Of a stretch of 64,000 nucleotides of DNA, positions 1-12,120 are shown piece after piece (positions within the stretch are counted from its first letter, which is position 1; each line of letters opens with the position of its first letter). Source of the DNA: Carposina sasakii (taxonomy: Eukaryota > Arthropoda > Insecta > Lepidoptera > Carposinidae); NCBI GenBank assembly GCA_014607495.2, contig CP053161.1, positions 4,783,115 to 4,847,114 on the forward strand, read 5' to 3'. The notes under the pieces were generated by a model that ran no database searches, had not been told where the DNA came from, and was given only the letters and a program-made list of their open reading frames with translations. The position numbers and the translations under genes were made by a program.

Positions 1-427
1 ACCTCATTCCAGCTCAACTCATTGATGGTCACTACTTACACCCTCTAGTTTAGCAATTTCGCTAATTTCATCAAACTCGATTCAGCCAAGTTTGAGTTTT
101 GACGACGATGAAGTTACCTACTTTGTATAATAACACACTTATTCCTTCATCTATTTTATGTTAAATCTAGATTGATGCAAATATATCTGCAAGTACATTT
201 AACCAAATGTGGATTCAAGATTGATTGATTGCCGTGTAAATACAACGTACTCGTATGCATGCAACCCACTTACCGAAATAGATGATGCCATTTGACGACG
301 AAATACTAAGTAAAAAGGGAATAACTCTTGAAAAATATATCAAAATTCCTACTATCTTGTGGAAAAGCTTTGTTTTTACCCGACTGCGCCAGAATGAGGT
401 TTATGTTTTTAATGTTTGTAAGTTCGT

Positions 428-598
428 ATGTATCATGGAGAAGAAATAAAAGAGGAATAGCGGCTAGTATATTTTCATACAAAAATAGTGTGCCGCGGAG
501 CGAGGGTGAAGTAGGGACGAGGGGAGCATTGAACACTAGCCCTGCCCATTTACATAGAAACCACCTTGTAGTGACTAGTCAAACTACTTGCTCATCTA
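428..598 (+). repeat. Interspersed repeat, inverted partner at 27962-28131
   Basis: About 170 bp, from the 'ATGGAGAAGAAATAAAAG' block to the 'GACTAGTCAAACTACTTGCT' block. It matches the reverse complement of 27962-28131 with scattered substitutions. The second copy lies close to the partner of the 1190-1435 repeat, so the two families are neighbours at both loci. Class unknown. Confidence 0.6.
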
Positions 599-606
599 TA
601 TCTATA

Positions 607-986
607 CAGGGTGATTTTTGGTCGTTAACGTTCCCAAAAACTACAGAATCTCCTCATCATCACGATCATTTTCCTCCATGGAAGCATACCTGGGAAGTGT
701 CTGGTTCCAAAGATATTAGGGTCTAAAGTTGAGTAAATAGACTGCGTTTTTCTGCATACATGCACATAGTCGTGCGTACCAAAATTTTTTTAAGAGAATT
801 AATTAATATCTGTCTATGAAAAAACTAGCATAAACATTGGACACTATAAACTTTGCCCGATCAAGTAATGATTTTTTTTTCATAAAAATTTACATCTCCC
901 AGCATTTTATTTTCGGCATATACTTACTTTATTTGATGTATAGAGTACGTACCCTTCGTTAAGGGTGGCGACGAAAAAACATCCTG
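607..986 (+). mobile_element. MITE family A, copy 1 (TA-flanked)
   Basis: A roughly 380-bp element starting CAGGGTGATTTTTGG and ending AAAACATCCTG, with TA on both sides. The short terminal inverted repeats (CAGGATG/CATCCTG in better copies) and the TA target site fit a Tc1/mariner-type MITE. Other copies lie at 2852, 4045, 54526, 60248 and 62723 (inverted). No coding capacity. Confidence 0.7.
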
Positions 987-1002
987 TATTATTATTATTA
1001 TT

Positions 1003-1167
1003 ACATATAATAAAATTGTAACGGATCGATGTTTGTGCACGCTAATCTCAGAAACGGCTAAACCGATTTAGATGCAGTTTTTAGGAATATATTGTGACGG
1101 GTCCCACTTAACATATAGGCTACTTTTTATCCCGGATAATATTGACATTTTATTTTTTCTGCACTAG
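1003..1167 (+). mobile_element. Helitron-like element, truncated copy
   Basis: Shares the blocks 'AATGTAACGGATCG' (here AATTGTAACGGATCG), 'CACGCTAATCTCAGAAACGG' and 'ACATATAGGCTACTTTTTAT' with the copies at 1757, 5501, 25127 and 61002. It lacks the GC-rich 3' segment and ends near CTGCACTAGT. Confidence 0.55.
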
Positions 1168-1189
1168 TAATCAATATGGTTCAATATTG

Positions 1190-1435
1190 TTTTACTAGTG
1201 CAATTACTCATCGCTAGATGGTAATATTATACTACGTTTAAGTAAAAAAGTACCCTGATAAAATGTTAATTTAATACGGTTACATTTCGGAGTACATGCG
1301 TGTGGTTACAGCTACTGCGTTACACTGGCGCTGAAGCTAAGCCCCTATCACGACGTCATGGCCTCACGATTGCCACACGACTCACTTCATAGTCCCACCT
1401 CCTCTTTTATACCTTCTTCATGATCTTGAATGACG
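1190..1435 (+). repeat. Interspersed repeat, inverted partner at 27500-27760
   Basis: About 245 bp covering 'GCAATTACTCATCGCTAGATGG', 'ATACGGTTACATTTCGGAG' and 'GACTCACTTCATAGTCCCAC'. It matches 27500-27760 in reverse complement. Non-coding, class unknown. Confidence 0.6.
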
Positions 1436-1756
1436 ATCTCAAGATACTTATGTACGTATGCACGCAGCCCACTTACCTATCTACAGGCTACCATATGTCG
1501 TCGATATACAAAATAAGGAGTAAATAAGGTCACTTGCTCTGGTAAATCGGCACCGGCAAGGCCAGCTGTTCTATGTATGGTACATACAGGCGACTTCATA
1601 ATTACACGGCAATTACCGTATGATCTACATAATGTACCTACACGTGGGAAATTAGAAGCCATTTACGTTCAAAACTAAACTATTAAAATGTTTAAAGTAT
1701 TTTTGAGTAGTTAAGTAACCTAAGTTAAACCATTAGATTTAAGTTTTTATTCTGTA

Positions 1757-2049
1757 CTAGTGGACGCCCGCGACTCCGTGTACGTGGACTACAGAAAAAC
1801 AAAATGTCGAAATTATCCGGGATAAAAAGTAGCCTATAGGTATGTTAAGTGGGACCTGTCACAGTATATTCCTGAAAACTGCATCGAAATTGGATCAGCC
1901 GTTTCTGAGATTAGCGTGCACAAACAGACAAAATTTCCAAAAATCATTCTTTTGGGTACTATTGCGTTGATAAAGGTCTCCTATAATATTTTTTCTCATA
2001 TATCTTCCATGTACAGACAGCGATCCGTTACATTTTTATTATATCTATA
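1757..2049 (-). mobile_element. Helitron-like element, minus orientation
   Basis: Reads on the minus strand from ATAATAAAAATGTAACGGATCG to the GC-rich end GTCGCGGGCGTCCACTAG. The GC-rich segment a few bases before a CTAG terminus, with no inverted repeats, fits Helitron 3' ends (hairpin plus CTRR). No Rep/helicase is encoded, so the copy is non-autonomous. Confidence 0.55.
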
Positions 2050-2851
2050 CATAGAAGATTTACCCAACTGCATTACTCAATAATTCAACCATATATTAGC
2101 TACGCTTTATACTTCGTTCCGTACCTTAGATTACTAGAATACATCGGTAGCTGCATCTTCGCAAGAGTCGACTAAGCAACTTAGGGATCATTCTCTCAGG
2201 CGAAGATCTAGCAACTTGGTCACTGATCTTTTACACCTTGCCCCGCTATGCCAAACGTGGCCATGGGTTCTCCTTCGAGATCCTTTAGTTCTTGGTAAGC
2301 CATTTTGGGAGCACAGGCGGGCTGAATGTACATACATTGTATGTATATATATAAGCTATAGTATGTTCCCCATCAATATTTGCCCCGGTAGGATTCGAAC
2401 TCGGTTTGGGAGATCGAATTTAACCATGATTTACGATTTTAACTGTTCTTCTTATACTATGATCTTTAGTGCCGCTCCATACAATGTAAATTAATTATTT
2501 CTGCAAAAACTAATGACAATAGTGTCTATTCACACAGGAATACTGTATTTAACAACTATCATTGCTCACAAACGGTAACCTTACTTATGTTTACCACTAG
2601 AATTATGAGAAAATTGGAACCATTACCGTTTTGTAGCTATTTGTTTTAAGGCATTCGCTACAACACAACGAAACCAATTTTTCTTGCCATTTATGTTAAT
2701 GACCTAATTTATTTAAAGAAAAAACCAGACTGCTTAAAAAAATTTACCCAGTGTCACACATGACTAAGACCAATCTAATGTTACTTCAAGCTCAATGCGA
2801 CAACTGTTTAGGCTACAGTGCCAAAGATATACCTACCTACATACAAACATA

Positions 2852-3113
2852 CAGAGTGATTTTTGGTCGTCAACGTTCCCGGAAACTACGGAATCTCCTC
2901 ATCATCATGATCATTTTTCCCCATAGAAGCATACCTGGGAAGTGTCTGGTTCCCAAAATATTAGGGTCCAAAGTTGAGTAAATAGACTGCGTTTTTCTGC
3001 ATAAATGCACATTAACGCGTGTAGCAAGATTTTTTTCACGAGAAATAATTAATATCTGTCTATGAAAAAACTAGTATACCCTTCGTTAAGGGTGGCAACG
3101 AAAAAACATCCTG
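2852..3113 (+). mobile_element. MITE family A, copy 2 (internally deleted)
   Basis: Begins CAGAGTGATTTTTGG and ends ACATCCTG between TA dinucleotides. Relative to copy 1 it has lost about 115 bp in the 3' half: the sequence jumps from 'AAAAAACTAG' straight to 'TACCCTTCGTTAAGG'. Confidence 0.7.
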
Positions 3114-4044
3114 TATACTTGAAAAACGTAACGCTCCGTCTGGCGCAGTCGGGTAAAAAGAAAAGAAAACGCAATTTTATCAGTGTACCAACAACATAAA
3201 ATACAAGCCTATCTGGCGTTCCGTGCCAAAACCTCGAAATGCACTCCAATGACAATATCTTTTGTGCCTGCCCCAGTGGAGTGAGTTCTGCACAACACGG
3301 ATATTGGCATCCGCGGTTTCGAGCAAACCTTTGCATAAAATTATGGGTATTACTCCGATTTGTCCTAGAGTAGATCGGAATGAAAAGTTTGATGTGACGG
3401 TGGGACAGGTCAATATTTTTTTCCGATCTGTCACCTCAGGCCCCTCATGGTGACCAAACAGGGTGACAGATCAGAATAATCAGGAAATTGTGGGTTAAGA
3501 GTCTCCATTTAAGTAACAAAATCCTAAATACTGATTAGTTGACTGAAAAAACTATAGATAACTAAACAGTGTAGGTAGATAACTTTGCTTGTAAAAGTTG
3601 AAGAAAATGAGGAGTCACGGGTTCTCACTTCTGTCTAATGTCTAGAATTAATTTGGTAATGAAAAGCCAATATACGTCCATGTTCCAACAATAAGTCAAA
3701 TTAGTTCCAACTTTTTACAAAGTATGTGGCGGCGCTAGTGGCCGGAAGTGCTCGACTTAAATAATTATAGTACACAAGTTTAATCCCTCGGCGCTCGATC
3801 TATGACGTCACAAGGGTCGCTCACCCCCGCGTGTCCCAGTAACCCAATCCCGCATTAATCCCTACATTTGGATAGATAACTTGGGCTAAGTCATCGTCAA
3901 AAGAATGTCTAGTTTCGTTTAATGAGGTCATTCTTTACCAGTTTTTTTTTTGCAGTCCAGAAATACTGATTACCTGGTAGAGAATGCTATCAAATGCTAT
4001 GTAGCCTTTGTTTCTCAGGCAAAAATCTTATGCACACCAACATA

Positions 4045-4401
4045 CAGGATGATTTTTGGTCGTCAACGTTCCCGAAAACTACGGAATCTCCTCATCATCA
4101 CGATCATTTTTCTCCATGGAAGTGTGTGGTTTCCAAAATATTAGGGTCCAAAGTTGAGTAAATAGACTGCGTTTTTCTGCATAAATGCACATAGACGCAC
4201 GTAGCAAGATTTTTTCACGAGAAATACTTAATATCTGTCTATAAATAAACTAGCATAAACACTAGACACTATAAATTAAAAAAGTAATTAAAAAATTAAA
4301 AAAAAAAAAAAAAACCCAGCATTTTTTTTGGCATAAACTTACTTTATTTTATGTATAGAGTACGCACCCTTCATTAAAGGTGGCCACAAAAAAACATCCT
4401 G
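4045..4401 (+). mobile_element. MITE family A, copy 3
   Basis: Begins CAGGATGATTTTTGGTCG and ends AAAACATCCTG between TA dinucleotides. Its terminal repeats are among the best preserved of the six copies. It carries a long A-rich run in the middle. Confidence 0.75.
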
Positions 4402-4734
4402 TATTTATGTAAATCTTCGTAAAGACATCCGTGATTATTTTCAAATTGTTGTTTTGATTTCAAATTGTTGGTTGTTATATTATTACAGTTTTAAATCTAT
4501 TCAAAAAGTATTTTTCACGACATTAAAGTATGTATCACTTAATAAAAAGGTCATTTTACTTACTTAATTTTGTACTTACATACTTTTGTTTACGCCAGAG
4601 CGATAATATTCAAAAGAATTTTCCTGTTTACGATTTATTGAAGAAATATGTTTTTCGAAGGTCAGGGGTGAAAGCAATTTGTACAATATTCGCATCATGA
4701 ATTTCATGAACATTATAAATACCTAAATTACAAT

Positions 4735-4984
4735 TATCCAGCAGTCCACTGCTGGACGTAGGCCTCCCCCAGGGCACGCCACAAGGCTACTGCCATAGGG
4801 GGGTTTTGCCCATAGTCACCACGTTTGGCAGGCGGGTTGGTGACCGCAGTGTGATTTTCAGACTATGTTGTCAGTACGGGTGGCGCTGCTGCCCACCTCC
4901 CGGAAACCCTTAATCGCCTCGTACGATACCCACGGGCAAGCAGGGGTGGTACAAACTCTACTCTGTCGGCACCACGCGGCTATA
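4735..4984 (+). repeat. Repeat family B ('GGACGTAGGCCT'), copy 1
   Basis: Starts with the block around 'CCACTGCTGGACGTAGGCCT' and ends near 'GTCGGCACCACGCGG'. Other copies are at 5942 (plus), 8637 (minus) and 15366 (minus, short), with scraps near 19838 and 22409. This is a common lepidopteran repeat. I suspect it is the 3' part of a non-LTR retroelement, but nothing coding is left to prove that. Confidence 0.6.
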
Positions 4985-5500
4985 ATTACAATAAATTTGC
5001 AGCAATCAGGTCGCTTTTAATTTTTAGATTTGAATCCCCTGTATCTCCTGGGGCTCACTAGAATACATAAGCTGCCTCTCCTTCCGTTCAAGTCGTAAGA
5101 ATCGACTAAGCAACTCTAGCGTTCTATCAGGCGATAAGCTAGCGACTTTTCATTTCCTGTCCTTGCTATGTTAAACATTGCTGTGGGATCTTTCCTGAAC
5201 ACAGCCGTGTGACATGCATCGTGAAGTCCCGCATCAGCACAGGACAGCCTTAACTTATCATAATCTCGGCACGATTACTCCTAGTCAGGAGTCCTGACTC
5301 AGGACCTAATCTGTGTATTCAAAGTGAAGTCTATTTAAATGCAACAACCCATGAATTATTCCGCGCAAGGCTCATTGTTTATTTTTCGCAGAGTTTGTTT
5401 AATCATAGAAGACAGAGAATAGTATATCTCTATCACGGTATGCGACTATTTTCTGTACGCGCATTTTAGTTTATGTTTACGTCACTGTTCGGATATCTTC

Positions 5501-5799
5501 TATACATATAATAAAAATGTAACGGATCGCTGTCTGTACATGGAAGATATACGAGAAAAAATATTATAGGAGACCTTTATCAAGGCAATAGTACCCAAAA
5601 CAATGATTTTTGAAATTTTTATCTGTTAGTGCGTTTGTGCATGCTAATCTCAGAAACGGCTGAAGCGATTTCGATGGAGTTTTCACATATAGGCTTAACA
5701 TATAGGCTACTTTTTATCCCGGGTAAATGTTTTTATCCCGGATAATCTCGACATTTTGTTTTTTCTGTAGTCCACGCGGACGGAGTCGCGGGCGTCCAT
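5501..5799 (+). mobile_element. Helitron-like element, plus orientation
   Basis: Starts 'TATACATATAATAAAAATG' and ends in the GC-rich block 'GGAGTCGCGGGCGTCCATTA'. The terminal CTAG seen in the 1757 and 25127 copies is mutated to ATTA here. Confidence 0.55.
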
Positions 5800-5941
5800 T
5801 ACTTTATAATAAAATCTGTATAAGATAACCGCGAAAACTTTTTCTGTTCACGATACTGACTTTTGTGTGCTTTTGGTTTGACCCACATTGTACCTAGTTA
5901 TTTTGTGTGATTGATCAATAATTGATGACTATTAGGGATAT

Positions 5942-6291
5942 TGCAGTTCATTGCTGGACGTAGGCCTCACCCAAGGCACGAAACAAGCCTACGCTGCCAT
6001 AGGGGGCATTTGCCCATAGTCACTACGCTGTGTCGGTACTTTAGTGACCGCAGTGAGATTTTCGGACTATGTTTTGTAAAAACATGCAGCCCACGTTTTG
6101 GAAATCCTTAGAGACCGTCCACTCTAGCGTCTTATGAGCGTCTTTTGAATGTCAGCGTCGGGCGAGCGTCAGCGCGGCTTCGATTATCAAAAGTCGCTCA
6201 TAAGACGCCAGTGTGAGGGGTCTCTTAATCGCCACTTACGATAACCACGGGCAGACATGGGGTGGTGCTATTCTACTCTGCGGATACCACA
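5942..6291 (+). repeat. Repeat family B, copy 2, split by a nested MITE
   Basis: Collinear with 4735-4984 but interrupted at 6111-6224 by a fold-back MITE. The host sequence resumes after a duplicated TTA, so the MITE inserted into an already resident repeat. Confidence 0.65.
6111..6224. mobile_element. 114-bp fold-back MITE with TTA target duplication
   Basis: Ends are GAGACCGTCCACTC and GTGTGAGGGGTCTC, followed inward by complementary blocks (GCGTCTTATGAGCG and CGCTCATAAGACGC). TTA at 6108-6110 is repeated at 6225-6227. Comparison with the uninterrupted repeat at 4735-4984 confirms that this piece is an insertion. A 3-bp TTA duplication fits PIF/Harbinger-type MITEs. Confidence 0.8.
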
Positions 6292-7933
6292 TGATCTAGT
6301 ATGAGTTGAATGATACTCGCAATGGGATACCGACCCTGCTGCTACATTTATGTGCTTATGTATATCCTCACTCGTGTGACGTAGATAGAGATGCTCCACT
6401 ATCATTCTTGTACAGGACTAGTTGACAAACAACACAACTGTGGCTTGATTGCCTGATTACAGGCACGTTGTGTCTCCTACATTTGTTAGGCAATGAAGCC
6501 TGCAGGCACGCCCCTTGCTTAGTGGAGGCGAAAAGCAATCTTACAGCGGAATCACAGTTAGTGAAAGAATTGAAGTTTGAGTTTTAACTATTCATGATAG
6601 TTATAAAGCGAAGATTGAGGAAGTGGATGTGTTTAGTATCATCTTCCTGCCATCATGGTACTTTTATTTTCGAATACTCTAAAAAGGGACCAGTTATGTT
6701 GGATGTACCTGATGTGTATGAATAAGTATTGCATCAATTTGAGCTAGCATCTATTTGAAGTTTTTACACAGTGGTCTGCTAAAATACTGATTTTCGGATC
6801 AAATCTCCCTTTCTTTCCCCTTAAACCAAACGTCAATATAGCCCAATTGCAGGCAGGGCCCGCTTGTTTCCAGTCTATCGACTTACGAAACCAATATGAT
6901 TCATGTTGAGGCACAACATGCACTTATGCTCACTGTTTCTTGTTTATAGACCAAAATTGAGGTCAGGTAATTGTTTATAAGTTATCTACCATGTTTTTTA
7001 TGGTTTGAGCAATGACGTGACTTTTTTTCGACACCTGAACCTACGGTATTGAAGGGCCATAAAATATGAGAACCTTTGTTTACATGCCTCTTTATTTAGG
7101 ACAAACTTATTATTACTATAAAATTTTGCAAGATTTGTTCCATAGATAAAAAGGGCACCAAATTATCGGGTCGGTTGTCGAACTCGAAAGATTAGAGAAA
7201 GGTCCAATAACGCCAGATTTATAACTTATAAAGTGGCAGATGAGTGAAAATCTTAAGAATTGCATTCCATACAGCCAAGTATACAATCTGTTCAGTATGT
7301 TAGGGCCATAAATCTTGTTCTTAAATCTAAAGATGTCTAAAGATACAGTTTCCATTAGCAAGCTGAGTGCTAGCCGCTGCAAATAGTCATAAATTGCGGG
7401 GGAGCCTCCGTTGTATTGTAGTGCTCTATAGCTTTTCCCTCTACAAAATATATTGCAGACTAAAATAATTACCTACCATTTTAATGTTCAGTTTATATGT
7501 GCTGCCAACGACCTACGAAATACAGCTAGATAGACAAGATTTTTAAAGAATCAAGGCACAAGGCACAACGCACAATCAATTCTCAGAAACATAAGGGGCC
7601 AAAAGATGAGTGAAAAGTTTCTAACTCATCGCCAGAGAAAACGCCCCAGAGTTAGTAGACTTAGTAGTCGACTCTTACGACATGTATGGGAGGAGATGCG
7701 GCTTATGTAGGTATTCTTATAAGACCCGCATCAGCAAGAATAGAACCCGTTTAGTATTCTTCTTTGTCTTTAATTTCGCATTTTAAAACATAATAGATTC
7801 TATTCAATAGGTTGTCGAATATGCGGTATCAATTATATCCTTCATTAATAAAATAATCATTAAGCAAAAATTCTAATAGCACAAAAACAGATGTAGAGGC
7901 CTATTTAAGAGAACTTTAATATGGTGTGAGATA

Positions 7934-7998
7934 GACATGGCGGATACCATCACCGAGCGCACAATATGACACACCCGGTGATAGTCTCCGCCATGTGC
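7934..7998. repeat. Short hairpin-forming inverted repeat
   Basis: ACATGGCGGA and ATCACCG on the left pair with CGGTGAT and TCCGCCATGT on the right, around a 4-nt internal mismatch and an approximately 20-nt loop. The size and shape resemble a small-RNA hairpin or a tiny fold-back element. I see no evidence of transcription. Confidence 0.5.
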
Positions 7999-8636
7999 AA
8001 AGACTATTGGAGTGCAGATCTACATTGTACGATGGAAAACTAAAGTCATGGGCTATGGGGTTGAATGTTGGGTGGCTGGATAAGGGCTATTTTGTAAAGG
8101 GAAACTATCGGACACCTGCAATTACAACTTAATCTCAAAATTGTGAGGTGGCAGCTTGCCGCCCTTAATTTAATGCCATGAGGATGTATGCTTGGGAGAC
8201 AACACCACCGCGGGCGGCTAAGGGTGCAGAGAGGTGAGACTACGGGGCGTGAACGTCAGTTACCCCCGGCGTTATGACATTTTACACTTCCACCCTGGAG
8301 CCAACGTTCCGCTCTTGCGCTGTTCCCTCTTAGTCGGCCAATGAAGGCAAGCTAAGAATCGAGGGTCAAAGATGGCAAAGTGGCCCTCTGAACTCGGGTC
8401 CGTGGTGACGCCAATCGCCAATAGCTTCGCCACAAAGCTGCCCTGCGGGCTTATTATTATTGTACACAGTAAAGTTTTCACAAATAAATTACCAACATAC
8501 ATGTGTAAAAACAATTACATACTTTACAAAGTAAACATAGAACTTGATATGAATACTGAGCTGATTCACTCCTCCAAGTTTTCGTTAAAATGTAATATTA
8601 CTTAGATTTACGATGGCATTTAAGAATAATAACATA

Positions 8637-8884
8637 ACCGCGTGGTGCCGACAGAGTAGAGTTCGCACCACCCCATGCCTGCTCGTGGGTATCATACGAG
8701 GCAATAACGGATTCCGGGAGGTGGCAGCAGCGCCTCCCGTGCTAAAAACATAGTCCAAAAATCAGACTGTGGTCACCATCCCGCCTGCCCAGCGTGGTGA
8801 CTATGGGAAAAACCCCCCTATGCCAGTAGCCTTGTGGCGTGCCCTGGGGGAGGCCTACGTCCAGCAGTGGACTGTAATAGGCTG
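8637..8884 (-). repeat. Repeat family B, copy 3 (minus)
   Basis: Reverse complement of the 4735 copy, from 'CCGCGTGGTGCCGACAGAG' to the 'GGCCTACGTCCAGCAGTGG' block. Confidence 0.6.
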
Positions 8885-9864
8885 AACACGAGATGATTAA
8901 CTGGAAATCCATATGAAGTAGATATTCATATCTATTAGGTACCTAGTTGGGTTGGATGGCTGACTCACTGTCCCTGTTTTCACAGGTTTTTATAACTAAT
9001 AATATATAATTATTATGTTACAGTACTATGTATTGAAGAGGTGTGTCATGATGTCATGAAAGAGGCTTACGCTGAGTGATACAGGCTGATAATGCTAGAG
9101 ATACCAAATGTATTGACAGGGCAATAACCATAAAAAATACTGTAGAATAGAAATGTAGGTACCATAAAATTGGGTTACTTTAACCCAAGGGGGTAAATGT
9201 AGCTCAAAACAAAACAAGAATTAAACTTTGTGCCAGACTGCTCCTCAAGAGGTTTGATGTAGTTTCTGCTTCATTGATAAACATCCATAGGGGATGGCCA
9301 GTAAAACTGATTTACATAAATAGGTAGAAGTGTTTTTTGGCTTGGACCAAAGTTACCAATGAGAAGCACAAACTACACTGATAGCAGCATCATGATACAT
9401 ACATACAATCATGCCTTTATCCCTTATGGGGTAGGCAGAGCACCAAGGGCCGATAGAACCACATGGTGCCATTTGGAGGAAAGTTAAAGTTTCCCAATGT
9501 TACGGCAGGTATTATACAAATGAGCTAGGTAAATAAGCATTTTTAAATATTTTATATGAATACCAGAGAAAAAAGTTTTCATGTTAGCAATTATGATTAA
9601 TATTATAATTTTTGTATCTGTGCAAATTCACAGACACAATTCATGAACTTTCGGAGGTGTGTAAAATATAAATTGTTTGTTATCTGTATTTTACTATTGC
9701 TAATTCAATGTTTCAGCTTTAAACTGTATGTTAGAGGTATTACCCCTGAATTTAAATTGAATTTTGATGTTTGACACTTGAGTTATAGCCATTCGTATAT
9801 CAACAAAATTAGAGACACAGAACAATATAAATCTTCAATAAATTACGTAAAATAGATAACTCAC

Positions 9865-10365
9865 CTCCTCAATGTCCTTGTGGAACTTAATAGGCCTCAT
9901 CAAATAGAGGTGTATAGAGAAGTACACAAAGTTTATCACAATAAATACTGCATTCCACAGCACAGCGTCCAGGTAGCACTCTATAGTCCAGGCCCACATG
10001 CCAGAGAATACACAGCCCAGGATTAAAGCCACGCGTAGCCATAATAGCCCACTCGGCGTGTGTGGCGCTAAGAAAGACAGCAGGAAAAATACATTTGCTG
10101 CTTGAAAAAAGACGTGGTTTATCGGACGCCATTTCGGGCAGTTGTTCAAGTACAGATCCCACATCGAAGGGCGCTCCTGCATCGTGCGGTTCACCAAGTC
10201 TGCACCCACTGGCACTGATAACTTTGTAGCTTCCAGCAGACCCATGTCCTTACTATCGACTGTAGAAACCTCTGTCACGTCAGTGGTCGTCACTGGTGGC
10301 TCGGTCGTAGTCACATTCTGCAGTCCAGTTACCATACCGATAACTAAGGCACCGAGAAACAACAT
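9865..10365 (-). CDS. Popeye-domain protein (BVES/POPDC family), first coding exon
   Basis: The exon encodes 167 residues and ends in a donor (GAGGAG|GTGAGT), so the gene continues leftward out of view. The protein has a short N-terminal segment with two N-glycosylation sequons (NVT at 17-19, NRT at 59-61). Next come Cys76-Pro-Lys-Trp and three hydrophobic segments at about 85-101, 104-125 and 131-153. The motif 'LYLMRPIKFHKDIEE' follows, which leads into the cytosolic domain in this family. That arrangement is characteristic of Popeye proteins, which sit in the plasma membrane, bind cAMP through a cytosolic Popeye domain and modulate ion channels and trafficking in muscle. The Popeye domain itself is not in the window. 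The ATG at 10365 is the only methionine before the sequons and opens the exon. It is divergent from the Ashwin gene, about 1 kb away. Confidence 0.85.
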
Positions 10366-11410
10366 AGTCCCACCGCGAATTCACACTTCTACCACAAAAT
10401 TTTGTCATCGATATTATCATGAAATATGTTGGCATTTGAAGAACTATTGGAAACTTTCATGGAAATATTAGAAAAATCTCATGGCCAAAAATTTAAACAA
10501 AACTGAGAAAGACCTGCGAGATATTATTTTATTTGGTAATTTAACGATTGGTGATGATCAGTGGTAAGGTACCAGTCCTACTCAAATCAAAATCCGAAGG
10601 GAAGAACTAAAAAATAAGACAACTTAAATGGTGGCCTAATTGTAGCTTGAAAAAGAACCACATGAACCCACCACAATACAAAAGAAAACGAAAAAATGCA
10701 ATAAATCCCGAAACCAAACAATCGAAGAAGCTTTTCGACTGCGCTAAACTGACAGACTGAAAGAAAATGACAGTTGGTGGACCAGTTTGACAGCAAAAGT
10801 TTGTTGCTAACTTCGCTGTAGTTGAGGGTTGCCGCTATTTATAGAAAATTGGTAACAAACATTAGCTAGGTTTGCGGCAGCTCAGCCTTTTTCATTGGTT
10901 TAACTTGCACATTACGTGTTTCTTGATAATATTTAACTTTATGTTATAACAAAAGGAGTACGAATATCCCTTATCCAAGCTGAAAGAAAAAGAAAGTAAC
11001 TTGCGCAAGTCGACCAGGAAAAACCATGTCTGGTCCCAGCTTTACTTAGAATAGTTCTCGTTTACAGAGTAAGCAAGAAATATCTTAGATAAAAGTAGGT
11101 AAAAAAAAATACTTATCCTTAAATGCAATTAAATGCTCTTCTTGTTATTTCGTAAATATAATTAATTATTATTTTTATTATGAATAGAAAATCAAACTAT
11201 TCCGTTTTTTGTACTGTTGTTATGTATCTTATTTCATAAAAGTTATGCTTACACATTACTGACAGTTATCATATTACATGACAAGCTTCGAAGTCGTTCC
11301 GACTATGTCATCATGTATTTGAAGTTTTTTGAAATCAAAAAACAATGTTATTACATATAGGTGTTCGTGTAATAACTGAAATAAAAATATAGTACATATT
11401 GCCGGTTATT

Positions 11411-12120
11411 ATGGATTTACCGTGTAATTTACTGTTACATCCAGAATTGTTAAGTAATGATCAATTAATTCATAATATTCAACAGGTACTATAGTTAGTA
11501 CTATACCTACAGGTCTATAAGTTTCAGGTGTTATTTTGTAAACATTGCAAGCACTCCTAATTATTATACTTTCTTTACAGAGACAGTTAAAAATACCTAA
11601 TATCGCTACACTACAGAGATGTGAGCTACTAGAAATATTTCATCAATATTGTGTACCACACGGACAAAGGACATATAGGGACACAGGTAGGGGTAAAATA
11701 TTAAACAAAACTCGAAACATTGGACCAGAAGCTAAACCTAAAGTAATGCCAGTTGAGGCACCACCGTGTCTTCCTGAGCAGAATAGGAAACATACACAAC
11801 CATGGATTCATGAGAGATTAAAACCTCCACCAGAACTTGCAGCTCACGTGAAACGCATCAAAATAGAAAATAGAATAATAGTTATAGAAAATGATATAAA
11901 CAACAAGAAAAGAATGTGTAGCAATATGGTAAGAAGTTTCTTATTACTTAAAGACAATTTTTTTTATAATGGTAAATACTGTAAAGTCTAAATAAATAAA
12001 TAATTTTGAGATTTGTAGTTAGAGACTTACAGAAATAAATATTTTTATTTTTGATTACAGGTTGTTGAAGCTGACAGTCCACCAAATAAAAGAGAAAGAA
12101 AACAAATTACTTGGCCGTGA
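11411..12120 (+). CDS. Ashwin homologue, complete, three exons
   Basis: Exons 11411-11485, 11581-11928 and 12061-12120 join in phase 0 with GT-AG introns and give 160 residues. Ashwin is a small conserved animal protein (human C2orf49) first described in Xenopus development and found with the tRNA-ligase complex. Family marks are visible: LLLHPELLS at residues 7-15, a central 'ERLKPPPELA' and the C-terminal 'QITWP' (the vertebrate protein ends VTWP). The charged stretch between them (KRIKIENR, NKKRM) may carry a nuclear signal. Exon 2 alone shows up as an open frame. Exons 1 and 3, only 25 and 19 codons plus stop, were found by splice phase and family motifs. The start ATG is the first in exon 1. 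The protein is shorter than vertebrate Ashwin (about 230 aa), mainly through a shorter Ser-rich middle. Confidence 0.85.

Larger units (their letters stand above)
1..9864. other. Repeat-rich non-coding stretch left of the Popeye exon
   Basis: No exon could be supported here. The stretch is a mosaic of MITEs, Helitron-like pieces and other repeats listed separately. Because the Popeye gene runs leftward from 10365 and its first coding exon ends in a splice donor at 9864, this stretch is probably mostly its first coding intron. I looked on the minus strand for the conserved Popeye segment around Asp-Ser-Pro-Glu-Trp and did not find it, so the following exons are probably outside the window. Open frames of 60-130 codons here have no protein-like features. 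Confidence 0.6.

Noticed and set aside
2380..2410. tRNA 3'-half-like text (minus strand GTTCGAATCCTACCGGGGC)
   Set aside because: No matching 5' half within 100 bases. Probably a SINE scrap.
8272..8514. Minus-strand 80-codon frame with 'SGTLAPGWKCKMS'
   Set aside because: The wording is one I associate with high-copy lepidopteran repeats, and no start, splice context or conserved domain was visible. Its plus-strand frame is equally open.
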